DNA of 64,000 bases, from contig NC_080734.1 of the NCBI RefSeq assembly GCF_019097595.1, positions 18,620,892-18,684,891 of the forward strand, given 5' to 3'. Below the pieces are notes generated by a model that had not been told where the DNA came from, made no database searches, and was given only the letters and a program-made list of their open reading frames with translations. Shown here one piece after another: positions 1-48,300 of the stretch; within the stretch, counting starts at the first letter, position 1; every line of letters begins with the position of its first letter. Origin of the DNA: Hemibagrus wyckioides. Its lineage: Eukaryota; Chordata; Actinopteri; Siluriformes; Bagridae. The position numbers and the translations under genes were made by a program.

Positions 1-215
1 CATTTCCTTATTATTTTGATCCTGAAATCAATCTATAGATTCTGTGAGTCTTGCCGAGTTGTGATCAGTGGCAGGTTAGAAGCTCCTGTAGCTCACTGGT
101 TTGTGATTTGTCGGCTCAGTGTGTGCCTCCTTCCCTCCTGATTGATCCGTGATCTCTCTCCCTGTTGAGTTCTTCACTGCACTTTTCTCCTCATCTTTCT
201 CTACTTTTCCCCTCA

Positions 216-591
216 CCAAACCCAACCAATCCAAACCTAGAAATCGCTTTGCATGCTTGTGGTCACTCCATTTATCCTCTTTCTTTCCAGCTTTTTATCA
301 CAGTGCTCCTTTGATAATATTACACTATTCTCACTGCTACAGTGTGTACAGTAATGCTACAGTCCATTGTATTCAGAGAAAATTCCAAGCCAGTTTTCCC
401 AAATCCCAGTCCAAACCTATGAAATCGCTATTCCTGCTGCTAGTCACTCCATTTATCCTCTTTCTTTCCAGCTGTTTATCACAGGCTTTAATAATAACAC
501 TACTCTTACAGCTACAGTGTGTACAGTAATGCTACAATCCATTGTACTTAGAAAATTCCGAGCCAATCTTCCCAAATCCCAGTCCAAACAT
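216..591. repeat. Tandem duplication, period about 180 bp
   Basis: The phrase TCACTCCATTTATCCTCTTT occurs at 263 and again at 444, and TCCCAAATCCCAGTCCAAA occurs near 398 and 570, so about two diverged copies of a roughly 180-bp unit lie head to tail, with a partial third at the left (CCAATCCAAACCTAGAAATCGC). No coding function is apparent; the short open frames across it are not conserved between the copies. Confidence 0.7.
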
Positions 592-710
592 GTTTCAGTG
601 CATTGGCCCGGAAAACCATGGATGGCCCAAACATGATCATATTTTATGGCTAATTTCATAAACATGAATGATTTAGACATGAGAAAATAACATGAAATTG
701 ATGCAAAGGG

Positions 711-744
711 ACAACAACACAGCACTGCAGTGCTGTGTTGTTGT
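711..744. repeat. Perfect 34-bp palindrome
   Basis: The left arm ACAACAACACAGCACTG is followed immediately by its exact reverse complement, so the whole 34 bp reads the same on both strands with no spacer. The flanking bases (G at 710, A at 745) do not continue the symmetry. It could extrude a cruciform or be a decayed transposon junction; no function is implied. Confidence 0.9.
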
Positions 745-1150
745 AACATCCCGACTGGGAATTTTCGAGTTCAGTGACCCTTCTGATGCACATTTCCGTG
801 AATCAGTGGATTGCAGCATTAGTATTTTTCCATTATCTTCCCATTGTTTAGTCTGGGGCTATGTCCAGACCTTTTTATTTTTTTTAAACACTCTGTATAA
901 GACTCTCAGAAACCGCAGTGCATGTTATTAGATATCAGGTATATATTTGGTTTGTGTGGGTTCATGTTTGCTCTCTCTAGTTCTTACGATCATCTTTGGT
1001 TCTTTTTTTTTTTCTTTTTTTTTTTTTTAAATAACATGCATGTTGTCCTCTCACTTCTCACACTCCCCACCCCACCCCACCCCATGTTTTCTTTTCTTTT
1101 TTCCCCTCCATTATTTTTTTTCCCCCCTCTCTCAAATTGACTTGCTCCAG

Positions 1151-37980
<36,830 letters not shown>

Positions 37981-38112
37981 GAAGACCACGCAAGACAAAA
38001 GCCTAGACTCTAGAGACTTGGCAGTGGGTTCCAGCAGGGAGCAGAAGTACGCTGTCTTCAGTGGGAGGGGCTGGGGGATTTCTTGACACTTCACCTTAAA
38101 GGGCTAATGGAC

Positions 38113-38151
<39 letters not shown>

Positions 38152-39076
38152 TACATGTGGGATTATATTGACTTTAACTGTGCTACAGACACAAAATCCT
38201 TTTTCTCTTCTTCTTTTCCTTGCTGTTTTTGTTCTTTCTCTGAAATAACGTGCGACAGCTGTGTAAAAAACACTGATTGACCAGACTGAGGAAGAGATAT
38301 CTGACGACGACGATGACGTTGATGATGCTAAACTGGAATCTTTAGCTGATCGACCTATGACCTCTGGTGTGTGTCCCAAAAAACAAACGAGACAAAAACA
38401 AAACCAGACCTGTGTGTAGAGCACTGGGATCGTAACGGTTGTTTTTAAGGTGGTTGGGTTGCTATGGAAACAGTGTATACAAGTCCTATTTTCCTCATCA
38501 AACGCAAACCAATAAGTACATAAAAGTTTTCAAATGCATGCTTGAAAGTGAGAAAGCACTGCAAGAGCTATTTTTTGAGAAATCTATTTTTTATTAGAGC
38601 TAACAATCCTAGGTTGTAAATGTAAAAGGGTATTTAATGTATAATTGAGAAGCGAGGGCTCGGCCCTCAGACTCTGTGTAAAGAGAGGATTAACTTTATT
38701 GACCTGCGTCCAGCAGATACTTTAGCTTTCACTGGGTTGCTCTAACAAAACTCGTACTCTATAACCAAATAAGTAGCTGCCTGTAGACGACCATAGACTC
38801 ATGTTTCAGTGTGTGAGGAGGTGTGTGCGCGCGCGCGCGAGTGTGTTAAGTATGGCCGATCTTTGCACACACATTCTCACATGCACATTAGCACATTAAA
38901 ATGCACACACACGGTGCGAACTGGCTGCAACTCATTATGGAAATGTCAATAACTTATTGTACTCTGTATATATTTTAGAAAAATGTATAGTGTAAAAGCA
39001 GTATTTTTTCCCTTGTACATTTGTGTAATGCACTGTTCAACCAGAATAGAGTATGAAGCTAATGCAAAAAAAGAAA

Positions 39077-39090
39077 AATAAATCAATAAA
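39077..39090 (+). terminator. fryl: Proximal fryl polyadenylation signals
   Basis: Two AATAAA hexamers five or fewer bases apart in AAATAAATCAATAAAAAT, about 1.1 kb after the stop codon. Confidence 0.55.
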
Positions 39091-39789
39091 AATTTAAAAA
39101 GTAAAAAATTAAAACAGTCACTAACTAACCTCTCTGCCCTAAATACACCAATCTTATTTTCAGCTTTTTCTTTTAACCAGTAAGCACGGCTGGGCGGGGG
39201 TGGTGGGGGCAGACGGACCGGCCTTGCCCTCGTCCCGTCTCCTGAGCCGTTGCTCGGACATATGCATTCCTTAATCTCCACTGTGATCTTCACGTTGGCT
39301 GGCAGTCTCCTGCTGAAGCCATGCTTTATAAAGTCCCTGCTGTGGGGGAAACTGGGGGCCGGTGGTGGTGGTGGTCCATGCTGGCTCGGTGTAATCTCCC
39401 AGACCGAGGGCTGCACTGATGATGGGTTGTTGGCTCTGCTGCGCTTTATCAAAAGCACTGTGCTGCTTTTTCGCTTGACCACAACAACATGAAGCGCTTA
39501 CTTTACAGCATTGGAGGGACATGACGATGTCACGGCACATTTTGTTTTTTTTCTTTTTCTTTCTTTAAAGTCACTGTATTCATTCCTTCGAGAACTTCTT
39601 TCTGTTGCTTGTCTGGTACATTTTGGATGCTGTTCTTAATTATTTAATGGATATATTATTTACCTGGAGAAAATAGTTTTTATTTAGAGGTGCATTATCT
39701 GATTTTTTTTTTTTCCTCATGTTCCTTTTTGGTTTGTTTTGGTTTTTCCCTCTGTCATCTCATTCACCTGCCTTACCCTGTCCTGATTA

Positions 39790-39795
39790 AATAAA
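39790..39795 (+). terminator. fryl: Distal fryl polyadenylation signal
   Basis: AATAAA within GATTAAATAAAAAGC, followed after about 35 bases by a GT-rich run, the usual arrangement of a cleavage site. Confidence 0.55.
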
Positions 39796-39989
39796 AAGCA
39801 AATTGAACACATCTCTCTGTCTCCTTCGCTCTGTGTGTGTGTGTGTTACAGGAAACAGGTTTTTGCCCAGAGCATTGTGATTAAAAGCAGCTCCACAGTC
39901 ACACTGAGCTTCACTTGTTTTGTTTTAGCTCACATGCTGAATAAACAGATGTTAAACATGCTCATAGATAGATAGATTCTGTGACTATG

Positions 39990-40240
39990 AATCTTTTGGA
40001 GAATGAGCTCTGCTGACTCTGTAGTGTATTGTAGAGCAGGTGAGACAGATTGTCCATGATGGAGAGCAGTTTGTTCAGTGACCTCCTGTTCCTCACGTCT
40101 CCAGTGATAGCTCTAGCCTAGCCATTTAGCTTGTTAATCCTGCTGGAATCCCTGGCACTAATGCTGCCCCCTCAGCAGACCACAACACAGTAAATGGCAC
40201 TCACCACCACAGACTGGGAGAAGATCTTCAGCATCTTGTT
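39990..40240 (-). mobile_element. Decayed LINE reverse transcriptase fragment, minus orientation
   Basis: Minus-strand reading gives pieces like KIFSQSVVVSAIYCVVVC, GGSISARDSSRINKLNG and LNKLLSIMDNLSHLLYNTL, with stops between them. The pattern (SA-YCVVVCWGGSI...SR-NKL...LL-IMDN) is typical of the C-terminal region of fish non-LTR retrotransposon polymerases. Truncated at both ends, inactive. Confidence 0.65.
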
Positions 40241-41340
40241 ACAATTTTAGGTATTAAAGAATATATTATCTGCATAGTCAGGTGATATGCAAGTCTACAA
40301 GAAGCTCAGCATTTTCTCTTCATGGAAGATGATTAAGAAGCCACATGCTTTTATTCAAGCCGCACTGCGAAAGCATGCAGACGGATCACTGACGCTCTGG
40401 AGTAGAGCTCTGCACCAGACCTGATATCGCAGAGGATCTAACAAGGTCTCAGGACATCAGATCAAGCTTGCTGGTAAATAACACAGGAGTGTGTTGTGCT
40501 GCATGATGTGTACACTGAATCTTAACCTGTAGCTTTATCAACTTTATCCAGCTCCAGGGTCATTGGTTTATATAACATTTTATATTTTGGGAAACTGTTC
40601 ATCAGATAATGCAGGCAGGTACAAACAAATAGCAGCACAGGGGAGGGTGGGATATTCTGACCACTCACTGCAAACAAAAACTCTTAATTACAACTTATTG
40701 AATTACAATTTGTCATTTGAGATTTTTCTGAACATCCTTTTTAAAAATAAATAAATTCAAGAGCAGCTACAGAAGAGGGTTGCTTTTGCTCTTGTGGAAC
40801 CTGGAGATCAAAATTTACCAATATTTTAACCCAAAATATAAAAACCATGATTGAAATAGCAATTACTTGCTATACACACAGGTTTCTTTTAACACCCATG
40901 GATCTACACATTTCATTTAAATATAAAAATCTTCCACACTTCCAGGGAAGTGGCACTACTTGCCAGTTTCCATTCAAAGCAAAAATGAGGAAAAGGGCAG
41001 GAAAAGGGAGAGATTTTAGATATAAAGTGAATGGCGACATTAACCAGGTTTTAATAGTCACGGTTTCAGAAGATTTGGATTTTAAGCTTTAGCAAGCTGC
41101 CACTGTTAAGCACTTGAGCAAGGCCCTTACCCCTCTCTACTCTAGTGCTGGATCAGGGTTGACCCAATGTTCTCACCCAATCTTCCTACAAGCTGGGATA
41201 TTTGGAGAAAATTTTAAAATGATGCTGCATGTTATAAAATACATCTAATGCTGGCTTTGACATTTTAACAACTTAGAAAGGTCAATGCAGTTACTAAAGT
41301 CACGACAAAGCACAGGACACCAGCACTGCTGTTCATGTAG
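40241..41340. other. fryl-zar1 intergenic sequence
   Basis: AT-rich sequence without a supportable gene. A short SINE-like remnant (ACTTGAGCAAGGCCCTTACC at about 41111) is present. The open frame at 40847-41092 shows no recognisable domain. Confidence 0.5.
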
Positions 41341-41341
41341 A

Positions 41342-41347
41342 TTTATT
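41342..41347 (-). terminator. zar1: zar1 polyadenylation signal
   Basis: TTTATT on the plus strand is AATAAA on the gene strand, about 225 bases after the zar1 stop codon. Confidence 0.65.
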
Positions 41348-41571
41348 TTCCACTTTTCCCCAAAATGGTTCACTACTGGGAATGCTGCTGTTCAACACAA
41401 GTGAACAAAACCAAAAACCACCAGAGTCTTTGGCAGTGGCACAAGGCTTCCCTCTTAAAGATTTCTGTTCCAGTCCCCAAGGTCATCCCCAATGGAGGCC
41501 ACAGATGGAAGATCCTTGGCCAAGCATTCATTAAACAGCAGTGAACCGCCGTCAGGAGGATAGATTATGCG

Positions 41572-41913
41572 CTATATGATGTACTTAAAACTGAAGGTGC
41601 TGTCGCAGGAGAGCCGTTTGCCTTTGCAGCGACCGCACAGGTCTTGTCGGTGCGGCCGTTTAGGATCCACATGGCGTGCCGTTCCTGGACAAGTGCAGCG
41701 CGCCTTCTTGCAGCTCTGGAACAAGAAACGCGAACAGTCACAATCTTCAATAGGTCTCTAAAAGAGGAGGAGGAGTTAAGGTGGTCAGCTTACCTGACAG
41801 GTTATGTCCTCTACCCGGTATGGGTTGAAAGCTTTCTGGCATGTCCTGCAAAACTGCTTGAAATACACCTGTAAGGCAGGACAATGTTTAGACAAATAAG
41901 AAATGGAAAAATA

Positions 41914-41948
<35 letters not shown>

Positions 41949-43095
41949 AATAAATACTGCTGCTACCTTGTTTGTGCCCTGAACACACCACACGTAGGCA
42001 CTCTCCCAGCGAAGGTTGCAGTCTCTGCAGTGGTAGAAGCCGTACTTCTGCTCCAAAAACTATCAGTAGGAGAGGTGGTGATGGTTAGAGAGTGGACTAC
42101 AGGCACCACCATGTCCAGTGAGTGGACCAGGTCTCCTTAATACTCCTTACAAGACAATACTGAGACCTGAGGGTTTCCTGAGACACTGCCATCTTGGGCA
42201 TAAGCCAGTATAAAGTTTAAAACAGAGCTATCAGTCATTCAAGCATTTCATCAGGACATGTATATGGATTTAAGGTGTAATAAGTTGCTTTAAATGCTTG
42301 TGCACTTGTGCTGCAAATCTAAATGAAGCATGTTTCCACCAAGAACAATTTCTCCAAACACCTATGGAGTCTCACCTGGAAGCGCACTCTCCCCTTGGAC
42401 TTGGATTCATCCTGACTGCTTTTCTCATTCTCACTCTTCATTTCATCATCCACTTTTATCTGCTCGCTTTCATCGTCGCTTTTACCGGGACTAAGCTTTG
42501 GTTTGGTTTGTGTGTTTTTTGGTTCCTTGTCCTCCGCGTCCTCTTCCTCGCCCTTGACTGTGCTCTCAGCTTCTTCTGTCTTTTCTCCGCTCTTCTTCTT
42601 CTGCTGCTGCTTCTCGGCATCATCATCATCATCATCATTATCATCATCTTCATGGTCCTGCAGGAGAGCCGCGAGTCCCCGCGTGGCGATCGGGGAATAC
42701 ACGGCCTGCGTGCGCGGGAACCGAACCCCGGGACTCACCGGGCTGCCGGGACTCTGACTATCCGATCTGCGCCTGCGCACTGCGTCCCGCCGGCGTGCAG
42801 CCAAAGTGCGTGGTCCAAGCGAGCATTGCACCGAGGCGTCGGCTTTCGGGTTCACCTGCACTCCCACGTCCTTGGTGTTGGCTTTGCGCAGGCGCGGTGT
42901 GAGGTTCGGGTTGATCTGCGACAGGATGGATTTGAGCTGCGCGCGGTGGTAGTTGTTGAAGTAACCCTCGCCGTCGCCGTACGCGCTCAGGTAGCTCTTC
43001 TGCCTCCAGCTCTTGGGCTTGGGGCATCTGTACGAGTAGGGGTTGTACGAGGAGTAAACGTAGCTGTCGAGTGATTCGTCTCCGTACGTAGCCAT
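41572..43095 (-). CDS. zar1: ZAR1, zygote arrest protein 1, four exons, complete
   Basis: Exons on the minus strand: 43095-42376, 42059-41967, 41868-41794, 41715-41572; all junctions are phase 0 with GT-AG introns, giving 240+31+25+47 = 343 residues and a TAG stop at 41572-41574. The start MATYGDESLDSYVYSSYNPY is the typical ZAR1 N-terminus. The middle is low complexity (an Asp run, then QQQKKK and Lys/Glu-rich sequence). The C-terminus is the conserved cysteine-rich 3CxxC-type zinc finger: YHCRDC, FCRTCQ, TCQSCKK, ARCTC, DLCGRCKGK, ending DSTFSFKYII. ZAR1 is a maternal oocyte protein that binds mRNA and controls its translation and storage; loss blocks oogenesis or the egg-to-embryo transition. 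It lies tail-to-tail with fryl and in the same direction as slc10a4. Exon 1 and its upstream flank are CpG-rich. No frame damage. Confidence 0.97.
41914..41956. repeat. zar1: (TAAA)n microsatellite in zar1 intron 2
   Basis: About ten copies of AAAT/TAAA in the 98-bp intron between exons 2 and 3. It supplies the T-rich tract on the gene strand upstream of the exon 3 acceptor. Confidence 0.9.
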
Positions 43096-43299
43096 TTTAT
43101 TTTTTATTTTTTTTATTACTTCCGCTTAGCCACCTGACGGGGCGGATAAGGGCAAGTTAAGTAGGCGGAGAGAGAAGTGCGGCAATTAGAGCCAGGTGTG
43201 TAATTACACCCAATTAACTCAAGCTGCCTTCAGTAACACAGACCATCCATCCATTGTCTATACGCGCTTTATTCCTAATTAGGGTCACGGGGGTCTGAT

Positions 43300-43690
43300 G
43301 GAGCCTATCCCAGCACACATTGGGCGAAAGGCAGGGGTACACACTGGACAGGTCAGACCCTATCATCTCACACTGATAAACAAACAAGCACACACTGGTA
43401 CCTCAAATGGAGTGGCCTGCACTTTCTCCAGACCTGAATCCCATAGAAAACCTATGGGATCAGCCGAGTCGCCGTGTAGAGGCTCGTAACCCTGCACCCC
43501 ATAACCTCAATGACCTGAGGGCCGCCCTTCAAGAAGAGTGGAATGCCATGCCTCAGCAGACAATAAATCGAGTCGTGAACAGCATGAGACGTCGTTGTCA
43601 AGCTGTAACTGATGGTCAAGGGCACATGACAAATTATTGAGACATTGAGATTTTTTGTTGTGGTATACCCTCCACTGTTGTTGGCTTTTG
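43300..43690 (+). mobile_element. Tc1-like transposase 3' fragment
   Basis: The plus strand encodes MEWPALSPDLNPIENLWDQP, then LNDLRAALQEEWNAMPQQTI and VNSMRRRCQAVTDGQGHMTNY. This includes the SPDLNPIENLW motif that surrounds the last catalytic residue of the Tc1 DDE domain, through to the stop at about 43640. The N-terminal two thirds are missing. Located just upstream of zar1. Confidence 0.85.
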
Positions 43691-43854
43691 TTTCAATAAA
43701 TTGTTTGAGATGAGGAAATCACCATTGCATGCTTCTACTTAAATGCTCTACTTTCATGATATAATATCACTGTAGCGTGAACTTTTTACATTTTCCATAA
43801 ATTTCACCCAAAAGCCAAATATCCTTAACTTTTTGTGAATAGTATATATATCCA

Positions 43855-44345
43855 AAGCTCTGTGGACACCTGACCCTCACACCCACATGGGCTTCATCAA
43901 AGTGATGCTATAAATTTTATAGTATGTCTCTGTGTGCTGTCACTTCTTTCACTGGAACTAAGAGACTCGAACCCTGTTCCAGCATGACGATGCCCCTGTA
44001 CACAAAGCACAGAGCTCCATGAAGACATGGTGTAGAGGTTAATGTTGGAGTGAAAGAACTGGAGTGTCCTGCACTGAGTCCTGACTCTGACTCGACCCCA
44101 CTGGGATGAACTGGAACACTGACTGAACCCCAGACCTCCTCACTCTTACAACATCAGTGTCTGATCTCACTAATGCTCTTTTAGCTGAATGATCACTAAT
44201 CCCCACAGACACACTCCAACATCTAGTGGAAAGACTTCACAGTAGAGAAGAGTGGAACGCATTATAACAGGAAACAAAGGGGGAATGGAGTTTGATGTTC
44301 AACAAGCTCAGATGAATGTGATTTTTTAAATATGAATGTTGCCTT
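43855..44345 (+). mobile_element. Heavily decayed Tc1/mariner-type element
   Basis: Starts with GTGGACACCTGACCCTCACA, and broken frames recall a transposase (FQHDDAPVHKAQ-like, then CCCCACTGGGATGAACTGGA, the LNP-WDEL region) with many stops and shifts. A shorter relative lies at 48760-48925. The related fish repeat family has this same GGTCAGGTGTCCAC end. Confidence 0.6.
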
Positions 44346-44885
44346 AAAGTATAGTGGATGATCTTCAGTACAGTGTGTACATGAAATCCCACAATGCACT
44401 GCAGTAGATTATAGTATAAACAATATACCTTAGAGCATGGATTATAAATGTATCAAATAAGGTTTAGTCTAAACCTTTAGAATTAAAAGCAACTGTTATA
44501 GAACAGCTCTATCTTTAGCTCAGACCTACCTGATGTGAAAACACTAATGACCCTGGTGTTTGAATAGCCAGATTATGTTTGTACGGCGGGGTCAGTGAAA
44601 TTTATTAATAGTTAAAGATCTCCCAAAAGTTGAGAACCCTTGCTCCAGAGCGTACAGAATCCACACAACACACAACAGCATAGAGCTGGCCATTATGATG
44701 CTTTTATTAACAGTATACTTCTATACCTGACTCCTTCATCTCATTTACTGTAAACATATAAAGTCAGATCAACTCTGTCTTTTAAATAAAAGAAGTAGTG
44801 GTGGTCCTGACCATACACCTTAGTGGTCATTTGACTGATTCCCACTTTGTTCATACACACTAACACTGAATAAAAGTTCTTCCTC
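44346..44885. other. zar1-slc10a4 intergenic sequence
   Basis: AT-rich. A hAT-type terminus-like phrase (AAAAGTTGAGAACCCTTGCT) lies near 44632. No gene seen. Confidence 0.4.
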
Positions 44886-44888
44886 AAC

Positions 44889-44921
44889 TTTATTTCTGAG
44901 ATTTAGTGTAAGGCCTTTATT
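44889..44921 (-). terminator. slc10a4: Candidate slc10a4 polyadenylation signals
   Basis: TTTATT (AATAAA on the gene strand) at 44889-44894 and 44916-44921, about 450-480 bases past the stop codon. Confidence 0.45.
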
Positions 44922-45368
44922 TTAATAATACTATAGCTGAATTATGTAAATGTTAAAATATTTATAAGTGTCATTATGATGAGCATTTAGGAACAGAAAT
45001 GGGTTATTTAGGGAACTCCAACTAAACCTAAGTACAGATTGTCACTGAAGAATGATCATTGTAGATATAATACATATTTAGCCCAAGATTAAGGCATAAG
45101 TTGTATATCTTTTCCCCTAGTTCTTCTGAATAGAGGAGTTTCTCAGACATGCGATGAGTTTATCAGGTCTGGTTTTGGATGAAAGGCTTCAGAGGTCTTA
45201 AACGCTGTATTTCTCTTCTAATCTTCTAATGAGTAATGAGAAATGAAATTTGCGTTACAGCTTTAATACTTCAGCAGTGAGCGATTGGCATAAAAACATG
45301 GAATGTCACAATGTATTGCACAGTTCAAGCCTCTGTTCACAGTGATGTCCCGTTGTTTTGTGTGTTTT

Positions 45369-48300
45369 CTACAGAGGTGTTGGGCTTCCTCTTCCTCCCT
45401 GAGTCTCCAGCTCAATGGAGTTGGGATTGTTTACGGTAACCGAACCGTACGCCGTGTCAAACGGCCCGTCTTCCTCCTCCATTCTCTTGTACGTGATGTT
45501 GGTGTCATCGTCGTCTTCTCCGTTCAGGTCCTGCTTGCGAAGCACCTCGGACCTGTAGGCGCGGTACACCAGGATGATGACGGCGGCTTCGGCTGCCTGG
45601 AAGAGCGCGTAGAGCAGTGGGAACATGTACATTGCCCCCATGAGCTGTGGAGGGAAAGTCAGCTTCAGGATGGCCGTGCAGAGCTGGACGTTCTGGCAGC
45701 CCGTCTCTAGTGATACGGTCCGGCAGCTGTTGGGTGGTAGAGAGAAGACCATGGCCAGCCCATAGCCTGCTGCGTATCCTGCCATGGGCATGAGCACAGC
45801 CACTACGTACACGGCAGGAGGGATGGTCTGAAGCAGCTCGGGCCCCAACATCACACCTGTCATGATGAACAGCAGCACCAGGGTGATGAGCATCAGCCAC
45901 AGAGACACCTGGGGGACAAACAGGATCAACAGGTACAACATTAATGATCAGAAACTTCTGTGTTTGATCCAGATCCAGCACTCTTACAGTCATTTAAATC
46001 TATCTGATCTCCAACCTGATTTCTCACTGCACTGTTTAGGCGTGGGCCATTTAACAAATATATCACATCACAATATTTACAAGACGTTTCTGTGATACAT
46101 GATAAGCTTCACGATATACAGACTTATACACACAAACTGCCAGCAGTACTGTAGTGTGTTTGTATATTTATTAATAATTATATTGTGCATAAAAATGTTA
46201 TTTGTATGCCACTTTTAACAATTTACACTGTCACAAAGCGGCTTTACAGGAATCTATAAATTCTACACTTAAAATTGATCTTTAATGAGAAAGTTGGAGG
46301 TGAAGGTGGTGAGAAAAAAACGTCCTGAGACGATATGAGGAAGAAACCTTGAGAGGAACCAGGTTCAAAAGGAAAATCATCCTCATCTGGGTAACACCAT
46401 AAACTGAGATTATAAATCATATCCCTTCTATAACTGTGTACTATATGGTCAAAAAAGTGCTAATTAACAGGTTTACGAGAAATTCTGAGTGAAGTAGTAA
46501 AGTCTGTTTTGTTGTATTGAAGCTAGTAACTGCTCAGCGATGGAAACTTGATTGCAAAACTCTTCTTCAGGCATAAAGCTACCCAAAGAAAAGCATCCAC
46601 AACCATCTCTTTATGATTTCTGTGTGATTATATCCACACCACAGGGATCTCATGCTCTTCATGCTGTTCATGTGAAGCCACATGTGGACAGAAAAAGTGT
46701 ATCGTGACAATTTATCATGATATTGATATTAATGACAATTTATCATGATATTGATATTAATGACAATTTATCATGATATTGATATTAATGACAATTTATC
46801 ATGATATTGATATTAATGACAATTTATCATGTCACTATTACTGTTATTACTGTGAGCCGCTTTAAGCCAAAAAATGGAGATGTTTGGTTGTGTCCATGTT
46901 CAGCATTGTCATGTCACACTCCACAATTGTCTTTAATATGAAGCTCATATGAAAGTAGATACTCAGAGGTATTATAATCATAAGTATTTGTGTATGTACT
47001 TAACCTACTAGGGGCAATATATTCATAGAAATGTTGCAAAATCTTCAAAGTAAATGTTGGTATCAACCCCATTTCTGCTCCCTGAGACCCTCCAAACGTT
47101 TGTTCATAATCAGCTAAAATGTGAAGGTGTTTCTTCACACGTCTCAAAACAAAGCCAACAGAGTCCTGACTCACTTTATATCTGACTCAGAGCCAGAAAA
47201 TCATTCATTAGTTTATACGTCATATAAGTCAATTTCCATTCAGCAGTGTACTGGTATAAAGGGTTAATTCAGTTCCTTGCTTATTTGGTGATCTTACAGC
47301 ACACTCTTTATTTGAGCAGCTCGATGGTTCTACAGTATTCTGATGTATTAGTAAGTTGTTTTGGATGCACAAATCTGTCAATCGTGTACAACTGACTGTA
47401 TGATTGAGCATTAAAATAAAAAACTGTTTATTATAACCAGTACTCATAATCAGCAACATCTTGGATGCGTTCATGGCATTCTCCGGGAAGTTTAGAATCG
47501 CAGCAGTGGCAGGATCACTGCTGAAGTTCCTCATTGTGTTCTCAGATTATTATAACCAGTACTAATGAGACTTCATAGCAGGAGAATGCTTTAGGTTAGC
47601 GTGTTGTATTGATAGAAACCTATTTCCAGATATTTCCATTCAGTTTATAAAATGAAAGAAAATACAAAAAAGATTCCCCTGATTAAAATGATTTATTAAA
47701 ACAGATTTATGTATAAACCAAAGACTAGGGGTCACCACAGAATGATGGCCGTCTGACTCAGAGGACAAATGAGCAGAGCCATCAAAGTGACAGTGCTGCC
47801 TGCTCTTATCCACTTCCTTTAATTTACAGCGCTCTCCTCCCCCCTTTACCCAGTAAAACACACACACACACACACATCTTGATACCCTTTATCGCTTGGC
47901 TCTTCACTCTTTCCTTCCCTCCCTCTCTTTCGTTCCCTCCCTCTCTCTATCTCTCATTGAACACCAGGCTCTTATCAAGCTGCTTGTTGATAAAATTAAC
48001 TGAAAGAAGGATCTCTTGTTCAATTTTATTTTCCTGAACATTATTTCTCTCCCAAGGCCCCTGTCCAGTTTACTGTATCACTGCATTAGTCTTTTGTTTA
48101 GAGCACTAACTTCGTATAGTTTATTTCATTAATCATAAAGGTCTGTTGGATGATGACTGGCTTGAAAATGATCAGGAGAAAGGTTTGTTCATTTCTTCTT
48201 AAAAATACTTTCTTAGGTTAAGCATCATTTGTGCAGCAGATTGGACAGGATTGATTGATGAGTCCTAGACCGAGTGAAGTCCTAATATGAGATCAGAAGA

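Larger units (their letters stand above)
1..1150. other. Non-coding sequence upstream of the first visible fryl exon
   Basis: No exon with good splice sites and conserved protein was seen here. Because the first recognisable fryl exon starts in the middle of the protein, this stretch is most simply the 3' part of a fryl intron. It holds a duplicated block (216-591), a perfect 34-bp palindrome (711-744), and a long T/C-rich tract (about 1000-1140) that serves as the polypyrimidine tract of the acceptor at 1149-1150. Confidence 0.6.
37981..39815 (+). other. fryl: fryl 3' untranslated region
   Basis: Runs from the TGA to the likely poly(A) signals. Candidate AATAAA hexamers are at 39077-39082 and 39085-39090 (proximal) and 39790-39795 (distal). 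The region has a (GT)n run near 38113, a (GC)n stretch near 38828 and a long antisense open frame (38946-39482). The distal end is followed by a T/G-rich CTCTGTGTGTGTGTGTG sequence at about 39828, as expected of a downstream element. Confidence 0.7.

Noticed and set aside
42298..43074. 258-codon plus-strand frame opposite zar1 exon 1
   Set aside because: It is the exact antisense shadow of the zar1 coding exon; the zar1 strand has the conserved protein and splice sites.
47229..47534. Second slc10a4-like gene or alternative first exon
   Set aside because: Only 25 codons resemble slc10a4, then the match stops without a splice donor; flanking 17-bp repeats show it is an inserted fragment.
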